Position numbers and translations under genes: made by a program. 64,000 nt of DNA, taken from positions 434,001-498,000 of the forward strand of contig JACKHB010000003.1 in assembly GCA_020639195.1 (NCBI GenBank), written 5' to 3'. The notes beneath the pieces are model-generated. The model ran no database searches. It was given only the letters and a program-made list of their open reading frames with translations, and was not told where the DNA came from. Each line of letters opens with the position of its first letter. Positions within the stretch are counted from its first letter, which is position 1. The DNA is from Phycisphaeraceae bacterium (GTDB lineage Bacteria; Planctomycetota; Phycisphaerae; Phycisphaerales; UBA1924). Below are positions 43,906 through 51,493 of the stretch, piece by piece.

Positions 43906-44892
43906 TCAGGGCGCGTAGTTGGCGTGGGGATTGGAGTCGGCGCCGATGGTCGCGGCGTCCACGATGGGGCCCGCGGTGTTTCCGGCCGCGATGTCGAAGG
44001 CGGCCGTGCACTGGGCGACCGAGTTTCGGATGATCAGGCTGCCCTCGCCGTCCACGTCGATGCCGGTGACGCAGAAGAGCACGTGGTTGTCTTCGATCCG
44101 GCTGGAGTCTCCGGTCACGAGGATGCCCTGGGCTCCGTTGAAGACCTTGTTGCGGAGGATGGTGGAGAAGCCGCGGTCGAGGATCGCGGCCTGGGAGTTG
44201 CTGAAGAGCTCGCAGTCGCTCACGATCGAGAGGCCCGTCTCGATGCCTCCTCCCTCGTTTGCGTAGAGCAGGCAGTCGGTGACGGTCGCGGCGCCGTCGG
44301 CGTGGACGCCGTAGCGCTTGTTGTTCTTGGAGACGCATCGGTCGATGCGGCTGGTGTCGGCGACGCTGATGCCATCGCGCTGGTTGATCTGGGCGACGCA
44401 CTCGCGGACGATGCCGCCCGAGAGCACCCGGATGCCGTCTCGGCCGTTGAAGCTGGCGGTGACGTGCTCGACGATGGCCTGGCCGGCGCTGAGGCCGTCC
44501 TCGTCCCATTGCTCGATGACGCCGTTGCGGACGATGGTGCCGCCCTGGACGACGATACCGCTGCGCGAGCCGGGCACGCCCCGGAGGGAGAATCCGTTGA
44601 GATCGATCACGACGCCTTCGGCGAAGGGCGTGAAGACCTCGATGCCGTGCTTGCCGGCCTCGCCCACGGCGTCGGATGCGAGGTAATAGGAGCCGGGCTG
44701 GGTGATTCGGAAGAGGGCGTTGGCGTCGCCGGGAGTCGTGTCGGGTCCGATCGGAGTGCGCGGCTCGATCTCGGCGAGCGTCCTGGGGGTGGGCTGGACG
44801 GGCCCGGCGGGAGGATCGAGCGGGCCGGCGATCACGAGCAGGGCGGTGAAGGCGGCCGCGAGACCGCCGGCGGCGAGGGTTGATGGGCGCAT
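43906..44892 (-). CDS. Secreted right-handed parallel beta-helix protein
   Basis: 328 residues from the ATG at 44892, preceded by GAGGAGA. Signal peptide MRPSTLAAGGLAAAFTALLV. After a Pro/Thr-rich linker the rest is a ladder of short repeats of the beta-helix type: GVVIDLNGFSLRGVPGS, SGIVVQGGTIVRNGVIEQW, DGISVADTSRIDRCV, GVHADGAATVTDCLLYANE, QGILVTGDSSRIEDNHVLF. Such proteins usually bind or degrade polysaccharides, but no catalytic residues can be assigned. No sorting tail. Convergent with the isomerase-like gene (5 bases between stops). Confidence 0.8.
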   Translation of the reverse strand: MRPSTLAAGGLAAAFTALLVIAGPLDPPAGPVQPTPRTLAEIEPRTPIGPDTTPGDANALFRITQPGSYYLASDAVGEAGKHGIEVFTPFAEGVVIDLNGFSLRGVPGSRSGIVVQGGTIVRNGVIEQWDEDGLSAGQAIVEHVTASFNGRDGIRVLSGGIVRECVAQINQRDGISVADTSRIDRCVSKNNKRYGVHADGAATVTDCLLYANEGGGIETGLSIVSDCELFSNSQAAILDRGFSTILRNKVFNGAQGILVTGDSSRIEDNHVLFCVTGIDVDGEGSLIIRNSVAQCTAAFDIAAGNTAGPIVDAATIGADSNPHANYAP

Positions 44893-45315
44893 GGGATGTC
44901 TCTCCTCGTTCTGTGCACGGGCCGAATGCACGCTGCACGGAACGAATCTACCGGAGATCGAGATGTCGCCGGCGAGAAAAACCCCTGCCAACGCGGGCCT
45001 CGCGGAAGCGGAGGGGGTCGTGCGCGGATCGCAACGTGCGCCGATCTCGCGGTGGCGCGTTCGAAGTGCTGGGCTGCGATGCGGCGGGTCGGTCTGGGAT
45101 CGGGGGGCCGGAGGCGATGGTCCGATACGTTGATCGGGCTCGCGCCATCGGGATCATTGGATGCGCATCGGCCTATGCGGCTCGTGAGTCGCTGGCTGGG
45201 GCCTTCCGGGCGCAGCGCGGCGGCCGTGCGCGCTGCGCGAGCGGGGGATGGCATGCGGGCGCGAGCGCGGCGATCGGGGCTGCGCGGGATGAGTGGCGAC
45301 GGGGTTGGGGACTGG
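44893..45315. other. Region without a convincing gene
   Basis: About 420 bases. Open frames exist in several directions but are Arg/Ala/Gly-rich shadows typical of GC-rich non-coding DNA. No promoter, RNA or repeat was recognised apart from the upstream signals of the beta-helix gene at its left end. Confidence 0.4.
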
Positions 45316-45762
45316 TCACATGGCGGGGGTTGGATGGCCGGAGGGTCGAGCGTGCGCGGCGCTTCGGCCAATTCGTGGTGTCGGCCGGAACTGGCGTGCG
45401 CGGGGGCGCCGGGCGCACCGTGCCAGGGAGCCGCGTGAACGTCGGCCGATCCGCGCGTCTGCCCCGTCCGAGGGGGCTGCGCACCTCGGTGTACCCTCGC
45501 GGTGGGGGCCTCGCGCCGGGTCTCCTCCGCCCACATGCGGCACGATTCCGGCGAGGCCAGGTGGCCACGCCCGCGGAAACCGGGCGCGGGCGGCTTCGCG
45601 CAGACGGGGCGGGTTGTCGGGAGAGTCGGGCGCGTGGGCCTCGCGGTGGTAGGCGTGGATGAGGTCCATCAGGATGGGGATGGCCTGGGCGAGGTGGATC
45701 GTCGCGACGAGTTGGGTGCGGGCCGCGACGGAGGGCAGGTTGGGGTCGGGGGTGGCGGACAC
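45316..45762 (-). CDS. Doubtful or degenerate hypothetical gene
   Basis: 148 codons from a GTG. Only the first 65 or so residues (VAARTQLVATIHLAQAIPIL, LIHAYHREAHAPDSPDN) look like a real helical protein; the remainder is Arg/Pro-rich and looks out of frame, so this may be a frameshifted remnant. A well-spaced promoter-like pair (TTGACC-N17-TACGAT) ends 8 bases before the GTG and would give a leaderless message. No family recognised. Confidence 0.35.
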   Translation of the reverse strand: MSATPDPNLPSVAARTQLVATIHLAQAIPILMDLIHAYHREAHAPDSPDNPPRLREAARARFPRAWPPGLAGIVPHVGGGDPARGPHREGTPRCAAPSDGADARIGRRSRGSLARCARRPRARQFRPTPRIGRSAAHARPSGHPTPAM

Positions 45763-45770
45763 GATCGGAT

Positions 45771-45799
45771 ATCGTACGGGTCTTTCCGCTTGTGGTCAA
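45771..45799 (-). promoter_or_regulatory. Promoter-like pair in an AT-rich island
   Basis: Minus strand TTGACC (45799-45794), a 17-base spacer, TACGAT (45776-45771), inside an island much richer in A and T than its surroundings (about 45785-45840). It points at the doubtful gene starting at 45762. Confidence 0.5.
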
Positions 45800-45803
45800 G
45801 TAT

Positions 45804-46268
45804 TTATTCGGTTTTTGATGGAATCAGATTTGGTGGGTATCGCGGCGTGCTCCCGCCCACCCTTGTTAGAGGTGGAAGGGGATGAGGAGGGGGAGCCCCG
45901 CACGCCGCGAGGAGGAGCGGATCGGCCGGGTCGAGCGGCGACTGGATCCGGGCTGCGCCCCCGGCGTCGCGCAGGCGCACCACGCCCAGCGCCTCCGACT
46001 CGCCCACGCGGATGGTGGTGAACCCGCGGGCCGCCAGCAGGCGGTTGGTCAAGTCCCACAGCTCGGCGTCGGAGACCGCCCCGCGCAGCGTCACGGTCTC
46101 GGTCAAGACTTTGGGCTGGTACTCGATGACCGCGCCCAGCCGCTCGGCGCAGGCGTCGAGCAGGCGCGCCAAGGGCAGTTCGCCCGCAAGTGTCAGGGTC
46201 TGCTGGGCCCTGGCGGCTCCCGCCCAGAGCATCACAAGTGCCGCTACGGCAATCGCGCGTGGCATCAT
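45804..46268 (-). CDS. Secretin/TonB N-terminal (STN)-domain protein, probably truncated
   Basis: 154 residues. Signal peptide MMPRAIAVAALVMLWAGAARA. One STN-like domain follows: LTLAGELPLARLLDACAERL, GAVIEYQPKVLTETVTLRG, DAELWDLTNRLLAARGFTT and IRVGESEALGVVRLRDAGG. Such domains start secretins (GspD/PilQ) and TonB receptors. The outer-membrane part is absent: after about residue 112 the sequence becomes Pro-rich (CGAPPPHPLPPLTRVGG) and ends in the AT-rich island, so the gene looks truncated or frameshifted. No type II secretion or pilus gene is nearby. Confidence 0.6.
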   Translation of the reverse strand: MMPRAIAVAALVMLWAGAARAQQTLTLAGELPLARLLDACAERLGAVIEYQPKVLTETVTLRGAVSDAELWDLTNRLLAARGFTTIRVGESEALGVVRLRDAGGAARIQSPLDPADPLLLAACGAPPPHPLPPLTRVGGSTPRYPPNLIPSKTE

Positions 46269-46628
46269 CGCACTCCGGATTATGCTAACGCGCCCACCGC
46301 CGCCGAACCGGCCTCTTCAGCCGTCGGGTGGCTCATTGCCCGCGCTTGCGCACCACCTTGTGCGGGTGGCGTCGCCCTCGGGCACCCTCCGTCGCCTTCG
46401 GCGACGCCGCGCGACAGTCTTGCATCGCAGAAGGATCGCAGAGCGTTCGACACCACTTCCTCACCCCCTTCCTCAGCCAAGAGCCAGCGAAGCTGGCCGA
46501 AAGTCAAGACCTCTCCGGGCGGGGGTGCGGGGGGCGGCCAGCCCCCGCATCCGAGGGCTCTGCCTTAGCGCCCACATCGGCCCACAGGCCAGGCGCGGCC
46601 GGGCCGAGCGCGCCGCTCGCGTGCTCGA
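46269..46628. other. GC-rich intergenic region with stable hairpins
   Basis: About 360 bases without a convincing gene. It contains a 7-pair hairpin with a TTC loop (CGTCGCC / GGCGACG, 46390-46406) and a GCCAGC/GCTGGC hairpin about 90 bases further on. Open frames here are low-complexity. It marks the edge between GC-rich DNA and the AT-richer block that starts near 46650. Confidence 0.4.
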
Positions 46629-47237
46629 TCATGTTGCTTCGAGAGGTTCTGGGATAGGTTCTAGCAGGCGCGCGCCGCACTCTGGACACACCTCACCTTC
46701 ATTCGTCCGCAAATCATATTTGCAATACCAACACAACCTCATTCGACGCCGCCTACGCATCGTCATGCCTATTACAAGTGTCCGAAACCCGCCAAGTACA
46801 ATGCCGTACACCATCGTATTAATGACTACCGCGCCCACATTAATCGCAAGGATGGGTCCTATCGCATATCGACCCTTGGCATACGAACTAACATAACCAA
46901 ATCCATTAACTACCGCCCCGTTCTCAACCGACCATGCAGCATAGCAGCATCGCATGGGCCACCCGTAGCCAATCAAGTACACAATGCTCCGCCGCGAGCT
47001 TAGCACACGAACGGGCCAGCGTGCCCATCTCTCTAAGCGCAAATTCGTAATCGTGTCAGTCGTATTCACTTCGAAATCCACGAAATACGCAGTGGCCAGC
47101 CATCTCGAAAAAGCCCCTCCCTGCAGCAAGCCATCCTCGCGCCAGGATATCTTCCATTTCATTTGAGTGTCTATACTACTTGTTTGGAGCCATCCCCCTA
47201 ATCCAGTAGCTAACGTAATACAGAGTCCCAGAATCAC
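46629..47237 (-). CDS. Membrane protein with C-terminal zinc ribbon (possible immunity protein)
   Basis: 202 residues from the GTG at 47237; the reading frame stays open a further 14 codons with natural-looking sequence (RWRRLLG), so the true start may be a non-standard codon. Three hydrophobic helices (for example AIGPILAINVGAVVINTMVY). The end carries the ribbon CWYCKYDLRTNEGEVCPECG, a planctomycete hallmark. Distinctly AT-richer than the window. It starts 47 bases after the RHS fragment stop, where immunity genes of polymorphic toxins lie; that role is an inference. Confidence 0.6.
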   Translation of the reverse strand: MILGLCITLATGLGGWLQTSSIDTQMKWKISWREDGLLQGGAFSRWLATAYFVDFEVNTTDTITNLRLERWARWPVRVLSSRRSIVYLIGYGWPMRCCYAAWSVENGAVVNGFGYVSSYAKGRYAIGPILAINVGAVVINTMVYGIVLGGFRTLVIGMTMRRRRRMRLCWYCKYDLRTNEGEVCPECGARLLEPIPEPLEAT

Positions 47238-47284
47238 AGCCGCGCCTAGCAGCCTTCTCCACCTAGTTGCACGGGGTTGTGTAT

Positions 47285-48316
47285 TCAGGCTATTCTCCAG
47301 CAGCCATCATGATTCGGACCCCCTGTCGTGTCATCATTTCCGGAACCTTCGTCTTCGCCTGGACCTCCCTCGATGTCATCCTTTGGGCCAGCGCACAGTC
47401 GAAGGGCTTGCAGAAGGGCACGCCATACAACAGCTTGCCTCTGTTCGAGGGAGGACCTGCATTTCTGGGGATCGGGGGATGTTGAACATCGGTGGCTCTC
47501 CGATGCGAGGCACAGGAGCTCTGCCAAATACGCAGCGGCTTCCGCGCATCCCTTGCTCCTAGGGCTGCTCGGCCGCGGGCAACCACCGGCCACGTGAATA
47601 CTCTCGTGACAGTGTGTGCAATCAATTACAATGTTCTGTGCTGTTTCATCTGCGGGGTACTTGTTGCGAAGGACGTTCTCGCACACACAGCAGACTGGCT
47701 CGCAATCCTTGTTGCAATATGTCACGCCAGCGAATTCTGGTGGCGGTGGTGCGTCAGGATCTGGATCTCGGATCGGACGACTGCAGAGGAATTTGCAAAG
47801 ATCATTAAACGTCGGGCTATTCTGATCATCGCTACGGCAATTACGTGCGGTGCATTGCAGCCCCATTGGATCGCTTGCCAAAAGACACAGCGCATTAACA
47901 TAATTGTACAGACTCGCCCCATCCACGTACCCCAGGGGGTCCCTTCTCGTCCACCTCCCGATCTCCGGATCCAGCACCCGGTTCCGCACGTGGTACTTCT
48001 TGACCGCGGGGTCCCACTCGTACCCGGCCAGGCTCCTGCGGTTGCGCAGGTCGCTCGCGTTGGTGTCGCTGCTGAGCTTCTTGCGGCCCATGGCCGGCTG
48101 GGCGCTGAGCCCCGACCAGTACGTGCTGTCGTCTGAGTCCAATGTCCCGTTGGGGCGGCCCCTCCCTGCGTGGGGGTGGAAGTCGCCGCCGGTGGTCGAG
48201 CCGGTGACGTCGGCCCTGGGGCGGTTGCCGCGGTAGAGCGTGTTGTCGTAGACCTGGTCGCCCGGATCGGCCAGGAGTGTGGCAGGTTCCGCGAGCCTGT
48301 GATTGCGGAGAAACAC
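47285..48316 (-). CDS. RHS repeat-associated core with C-terminal toxin-like domain (N-terminally truncated or orphan)
   Basis: 343 residues from a GTG; the frame is open 16 more codons to a TGA with no better start. Residues 100-152 are the RHS core junction: YEWDPAVKKYHVRNRVLDPE, IGRWTRRDPLGYVDGASLYN and ASDPMGL. The YD repeats that normally precede it are missing, so this is the tail of an RHS protein. Beyond the core is a new Cys-rich domain with HESIH (237-241), an HExxH zincin-type motif, and a later Glu (CAEAAAYLAELL) that could complete the metal site. It resembles metallopeptidase toxin tips. Part of the gene is AT-richer than its surroundings. Confidence 0.7.
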   Translation of the reverse strand: MFLRNHRLAEPATLLADPGDQVYDNTLYRGNRPRADVTGSTTGGDFHPHAGRGRPNGTLDSDDSTYWSGLSAQPAMGRKKLSSDTNASDLRNRRSLAGYEWDPAVKKYHVRNRVLDPEIGRWTRRDPLGYVDGASLYNYVNALCLLASDPMGLQCTARNCRSDDQNSPTFNDLCKFLCSRPIRDPDPDAPPPPEFAGVTYCNKDCEPVCCVCENVLRNKYPADETAQNIVIDCTHCHESIHVAGGCPRPSSPRSKGCAEAAAYLAELLCLASESHRCSTSPDPQKCRSSLEQRQAVVWRALLQALRLCAGPKDDIEGGPGEDEGSGNDDTTGGPNHDGCWRIA

Positions 48317-48382
48317 GTTCGCGAGCGTATCACGATTCGGCGCGGATCCGGCTTCTTTGGCTCGTCAGTGTCGGCGAGGTCC

Positions 48383-48922
48383 CTAGCCGATCACCCGGGG
48401 CATGCCGAGCGATCGGCGGAGGTCGATGATCTGGCCGGTGTGCGTGCCTTGGTGGGCGATCAGGCGGCAGATGAGTTCCTCGGCGGTGAGCTGGGTAGCG
48501 CCCCAGGGGTGGGGTCCGGCCAGGGCCTGGTCCGAGGCGGACTCGAGTGCCCCGGCGAAGCGTTCGGTGGCGGCCTGCAGGATCTCCCGGGCGCGGGCGA
48601 GCGTTGGATAGCGGGACGGGTCGGGCGCGGGGGTTGATGCGAAGCTGACCGATTCGGTGTCGAACGTGACACCGGCCTGGGCGGTCGTGAGCGGGGGTTG
48701 GGTGCGCGTGTCGCGGAAGTCCGCTTCCGGAAGGAGGCCCGAGTCGAATCGCTCAGCGGCGCGGTGGAGCGTCAACGCGAGGTGCCCGAGCGTCCATGCG
48801 ACGTGGTTGGGCAGGCCGGGGGCCTGGCGCGTGCGCGTGGAGTCGTCGAACCCGGCGAGGAAGCGTTCGAGGAGGGGCGGCGAGGCTCGGACGAACGCGG
48901 CGAGCACTTCCTGGCGTTTCAT
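48383..48922 (-). CDS. DinB family protein
   Basis: 179 residues from the ATG at 48922, which overlaps the stop of the upstream DinB gene by ATGA. Four-helix DinB fold with metal-type histidines: HVAWTLGHLALTLHRAAE and LIAHQGTHTGQIIDLRR. DinB-like proteins include thiol-dependent transferases (bacillithiol, mycothiol) and many of unknown function. A chimeric longer frame reaching upstream into the neighbour was rejected. Confidence 0.8.
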   Translation of the reverse strand: MKRQEVLAAFVRASPPLLERFLAGFDDSTRTRQAPGLPNHVAWTLGHLALTLHRAAERFDSGLLPEADFRDTRTQPPLTTAQAGVTFDTESVSFASTPAPDPSRYPTLARAREILQAATERFAGALESASDQALAGPHPWGATQLTAEELICRLIAHQGTHTGQIIDLRRSLGMPRVIG

Positions 48923-49428
48923 GCGGTTCCCCTGTTGCCGGCGTCCCATGCCGTGAACGTCCAGACGGAGACGGGCGAGCCGGGCAGCATCTTGGCGGTC
49001 ATGGCGATCTGGCCGCCGTGCCAGGCGAAACTCGTGACGACGCCGGCCCAGAGTTGCCGCGCGTTCAGCGTTCCGAAGTCGGGATCGGAGACCCCGCGCG
49101 CGAAGTCGGGCTCGTCCATCGCCTCGAGGCGTTGGCGGCTGAGCGACCGGACCTCGTGGAAGTACTGGAGGAGGGAGGGCTTGTCGGGCCTTGCCGTCGA
49201 TTCGCCGAGCGCCGCGCCGAAGGGATAGCGGGGCGGGGCGCTCAGAAGGCAGGTGCGGATCCAGTTGTCCTCGACCTCGGCGATGTGCCAGAGTTGCCAC
49301 CGGATGCTCTTGCGACCCTCGCCGGGGATCCAGTCGAGGTGATCTTCCGAGAGCGGCTCGATGTTGCGAAGGACCATGGGTGTGCGGAACTCCAGCCCGG
49401 CCCATATCGCTTCGCCCTGTGGGGTCAT
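48919..49428 (-). CDS. DinB family protein
   Basis: 169 residues from the ATG at 49428 with AAGGAGAG upstream. DinB landmarks: LEFRTPMVLRNIEPLSEDHL, RWQLWHIAEVEDNWIRTC and SFAWHGGQIAMTAKMLPG, three conserved His positions. It is not a close copy of the following DinB gene, so the pair is not a recent duplication. Coupled to it by ATGA. Biochemical role unknown. Confidence 0.8.
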   Translation of the reverse strand: MTPQGEAIWAGLEFRTPMVLRNIEPLSEDHLDWIPGEGRKSIRWQLWHIAEVEDNWIRTCLLSAPPRYPFGAALGESTARPDKPSLLQYFHEVRSLSRQRLEAMDEPDFARGVSDPDFGTLNARQLWAGVVTSFAWHGGQIAMTAKMLPGSPVSVWTFTAWDAGNRGTA

Positions 49429-49500
49429 GGGAGGCTCTCCTTCGCGCAGATCATTGCGCGGCGAGGGTCCATCGCATGCGTGTGGGTACCCTCCCGGGCG

Positions 49501-50310
49501 ATGGCTCGCATCGGACTCTACAGCGACGCGATGATCTACGACGTGCTGCACACGCCGGGAACGGCGGCGGAGGTGGACGGTCTGGAGCGGATGGCGGCGC
49601 GGTACGCCAGGACTCGCGGGCGGCACCGGCAGGCGTGGCTCGAGCCGGCGTGCGGGAGCGGGCGGTTTCTTCGGGTCGCGGCGGGCAGGGGCACGCCGAT
49701 CGTGGGCGTCGATCTCGATCCGGGGATGGTCGCGTACGCGAACCGGCGGCTTGGCGACGCGGGGGCCGCGGGGCGGGCGAGGGCGGTGGTGGGCGACATC
49801 ACGGACATGGGCGGGCTGATCCCCGACCATCGATTCGACTTTGCGTTCAACCTGATCAACACGATCCGGCACCTGCGCACCGACGCGGCGATGGTCCGTC
49901 ACCTGCGCGAGATTCGGCGGGTTCTGCGGCCGGGCGGGGTGTACGCGGTGGGGATCAGCCTGAGCGACCCGGCGGAGGTGGAGGAGCCCAGCGAGGACGT
50001 GTGGACCGCCGCGAGGGGAAGGGTGCGCGTTCGCCAGCTGGTCTCGTACCTGCCGCAGACAGAGCCGGGATCGCGGGTGGAACGGATCATCAGCCATCTC
50101 GAGATCTCGCGGCCGGGCGGCGTGGAGCATCGCGACAGTTCGTATGAGCTGAGGACGTACACGCTGGCGCAGTGGGAGGCGGTGGTGCGCAAGGCGGGAT
50201 TGGCGCGGGTGGCGTGCGTGGATGAGCGGGGCGATGAGATCGAGTTGTTCGTGCCGGGATACGCGATCCACCTGCTGCGGACGCCGGAACGGGATCATGC
50301 CCGCGAGTAG
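49501..50310 (+). CDS. Class I SAM-dependent methyltransferase
   Basis: 269 residues. Rossmann SAM motif WLEPACGSGRFLRVAAGRG, motif II VGVDLDPGMVAYANRRLG, GDITDMGGL and the post-motif RRVLRPGGVYAVGISLSDP. The substrate cannot be inferred. TACCCT lies 8 bases before the ATG with no ribosome site, so the transcript may be leaderless. The last 16 bases overlap the convergent small Cys-rich gene. Confidence 0.82.
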   Translation: MARIGLYSDAMIYDVLHTPGTAAEVDGLERMAARYARTRGRHRQAWLEPACGSGRFLRVAAGRGTPIVGVDLDPGMVAYANRRLGDAGAAGRARAVVGDITDMGGLIPDHRFDFAFNLINTIRHLRTDAAMVRHLREIRRVLRPGGVYAVGISLSDPAEVEEPSEDVWTAARGRVRVRQLVSYLPQTEPGSRVERIISHLEISRPGGVEHRDSSYELRTYTLAQWEAVVRKAGLARVACVDERGDEIELFVPGYAIHLLRTPERDHARE

Positions 50311-50513
50311 CAGTGCCTCGCGGGGGTGCAATCGCCGGGTCCGACGCAGCGATCGTCGGGGCCGAGCGAGTCGTGGGTCTTGATGCAGAAGAACACGCGA
50401 GTGTCGGACGAGTCGTCGACGAGCCCCTTGGTCTCGTGGCGCTGATCACAGTACATCATCTTGTGGCGCAGGTGCTGGCAGCAGACCTTGAGCCGGACTG
50501 GGGTTGCGTCCAT
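50295..50513 (-). CDS. 72-residue Cys- and His-rich protein at the end of a molybdo-hydroxylase operon
   Basis: Starts MDATPVRLKVCCQHLRHKMM at an ATG sharing one base with the FAD-subunit stop (TGATG), so translation is coupled. Seven cysteines (11, 12, 22, 43, 56, 62, 68) and five histidines in 72 residues suggest metal binding or a cofactor-insertion helper. The tail reads DSLGPDDRCVGPGDCTPA. No signal peptide. I do not recognise a named family. Its fixed place after a [4Fe-4S]-containing FAD subunit suggests a role in maturation or electron transfer (inference). Confidence 0.65.
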   Translation of the reverse strand: MDATPVRLKVCCQHLRHKMMYCDQRHETKGLVDDSSDTRVFFCIKTHDSLGPDDRCVGPGDCTPARHCYSRA

Positions 50514-51493
50514 CACTCCACCTCCTCGCCCCGGGCGCGGCGGATGGCCCGGTGGATCGCCACGGGCAGCAGCCTGAGCTTGTACGCGTTCTGAGACATC
50601 GGCGAGGCGCCCTGGACCGACGCGGCGCACGCGTGAGCGATCGCGTCGTCGTCGTCGAGGCGGACTCCCACGAGGGCCTGGGCGACGCGGGGGAGCGGCC
50701 AGGGCGTCGGCGCGACGGCTCCGGCGCAGATGCGGGCGGACTGGATGGCGTTGCCGGAGACTTCGAGGGACGCCGCGGCCATGACGAGCGGCCAGTCGAA
50801 ACTCTGCTTTTCCTTGATGGAGTAGAAGCCGCTTCGCGGGGCGGGGGCGAGCGAGACGGACTCGATGGCGTCGCCGGGCTTGAGGATGTGTTCGTCGTAC
50901 ACCCCGGCGGAGGGGGGATGGAACAGGTCGGCGATGGGGAGCGTTCGCGGCCGGGCCCCGACGACGCCGACGGAGGCGTCGAGCACGAAGAGGGCGACGG
51001 CGAGATTGGAGGGGTGGACGATGTGGCACGGGCCGCCGCCGAAGATCGCGTGGAACTTGTTCTCGCCGGCGACCGCGTAGCAGCGGTCCCCGCCCTTCTT
51101 GAGGCAGTGGAAGTCTTTGGATCGGAAGTACCAGCAGCGGGGGCGCTGGAGCAGGTTGCCGGCGGTGGTGGCGACGTTTCGCACCTGTGGGGTGGCGGCG
51201 CTGGCGGCGGCCTGCGCGAGCGCCGGGGCCTGGCGGGCGACGTCGTCGGACTCGGCGATCTGCGCGAGCGTGGTGAGCGCGTGGATGCGCATGCGGTCGC
51301 CGGTTCGCGCGATCTCGCCGTGTCCGATTCGGCGGATGTTGATGAGGGCATCGGGCTCGAGCAGCCCTTCCTTCATGAGGTCGAGCAGGTCCATTCCCGC
51401 GGCCTTGATGACCGGCAGAGAGAATCGCTCGTCCTGCGCGAGTTGTGCGGCGTGGTCGAGGTCTCGTGCTTCGGCGATCGCGAACCGATTCAT
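50513..51493 (-). CDS. FAD-binding subunit of xanthine dehydrogenase-family enzyme with [4Fe-4S] insert (PaoB-like)
   Basis: 326 residues from the ATG at 51493, overlapping the Moco-subunit stop as ATGA. FAD site: TTAGNLLQRPRCWYF (the usual AGNL loop). Four cysteines at 120, 130, 138 and 156 (RCWYF, FHCLKKGGDRCYA, GPCHIVHPS) match the extra 4Fe-4S cluster of PaoB and 4-hydroxybenzoyl-CoA reductase beta. The middle subunit of a three-part enzyme, it passes electrons between FAD and the FeS subunit. Three subunits plus the small Cys-rich protein form one operon. Confidence 0.9.
   Translation of the reverse strand: MNRFAIAEARDLDHAAQLAQDERFSLPVIKAAGMDLLDLMKEGLLEPDALINIRRIGHGEIARTGDRMRIHALTTLAQIAESDDVARQAPALAQAAASAATPQVRNVATTAGNLLQRPRCWYFRSKDFHCLKKGGDRCYAVAGENKFHAIFGGGPCHIVHPSNLAVALFVLDASVGVVGARPRTLPIADLFHPPSAGVYDEHILKPGDAIESVSLAPAPRSGFYSIKEKQSFDWPLVMAAASLEVSGNAIQSARICAGAVAPTPWPLPRVAQALVGVRLDDDDAIAHACAASVQGASPMSQNAYKLRLLPVAIHRAIRRARGEEVE

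Noticed and set aside
42140..44938. A minus-strand open frame of over 900 codons spanning the methyltransferase, isomerase and beta-helix loci
   Set aside because: Arg-dominated low-complexity translation, out of frame with the real minus-strand genes and antisense to the TAT isomerase gene.
45316..45762. Treating the whole 148-codon frame as a normal gene
   Set aside because: Only the first part looks coding; the rest is Arg/Pro-rich. Reported at low confidence as possibly frameshifted.
46280..46507. A 75-codon minus-strand frame in the hairpin-rich region
   Set aside because: Low-complexity, no start context, no family features; treated as chance.
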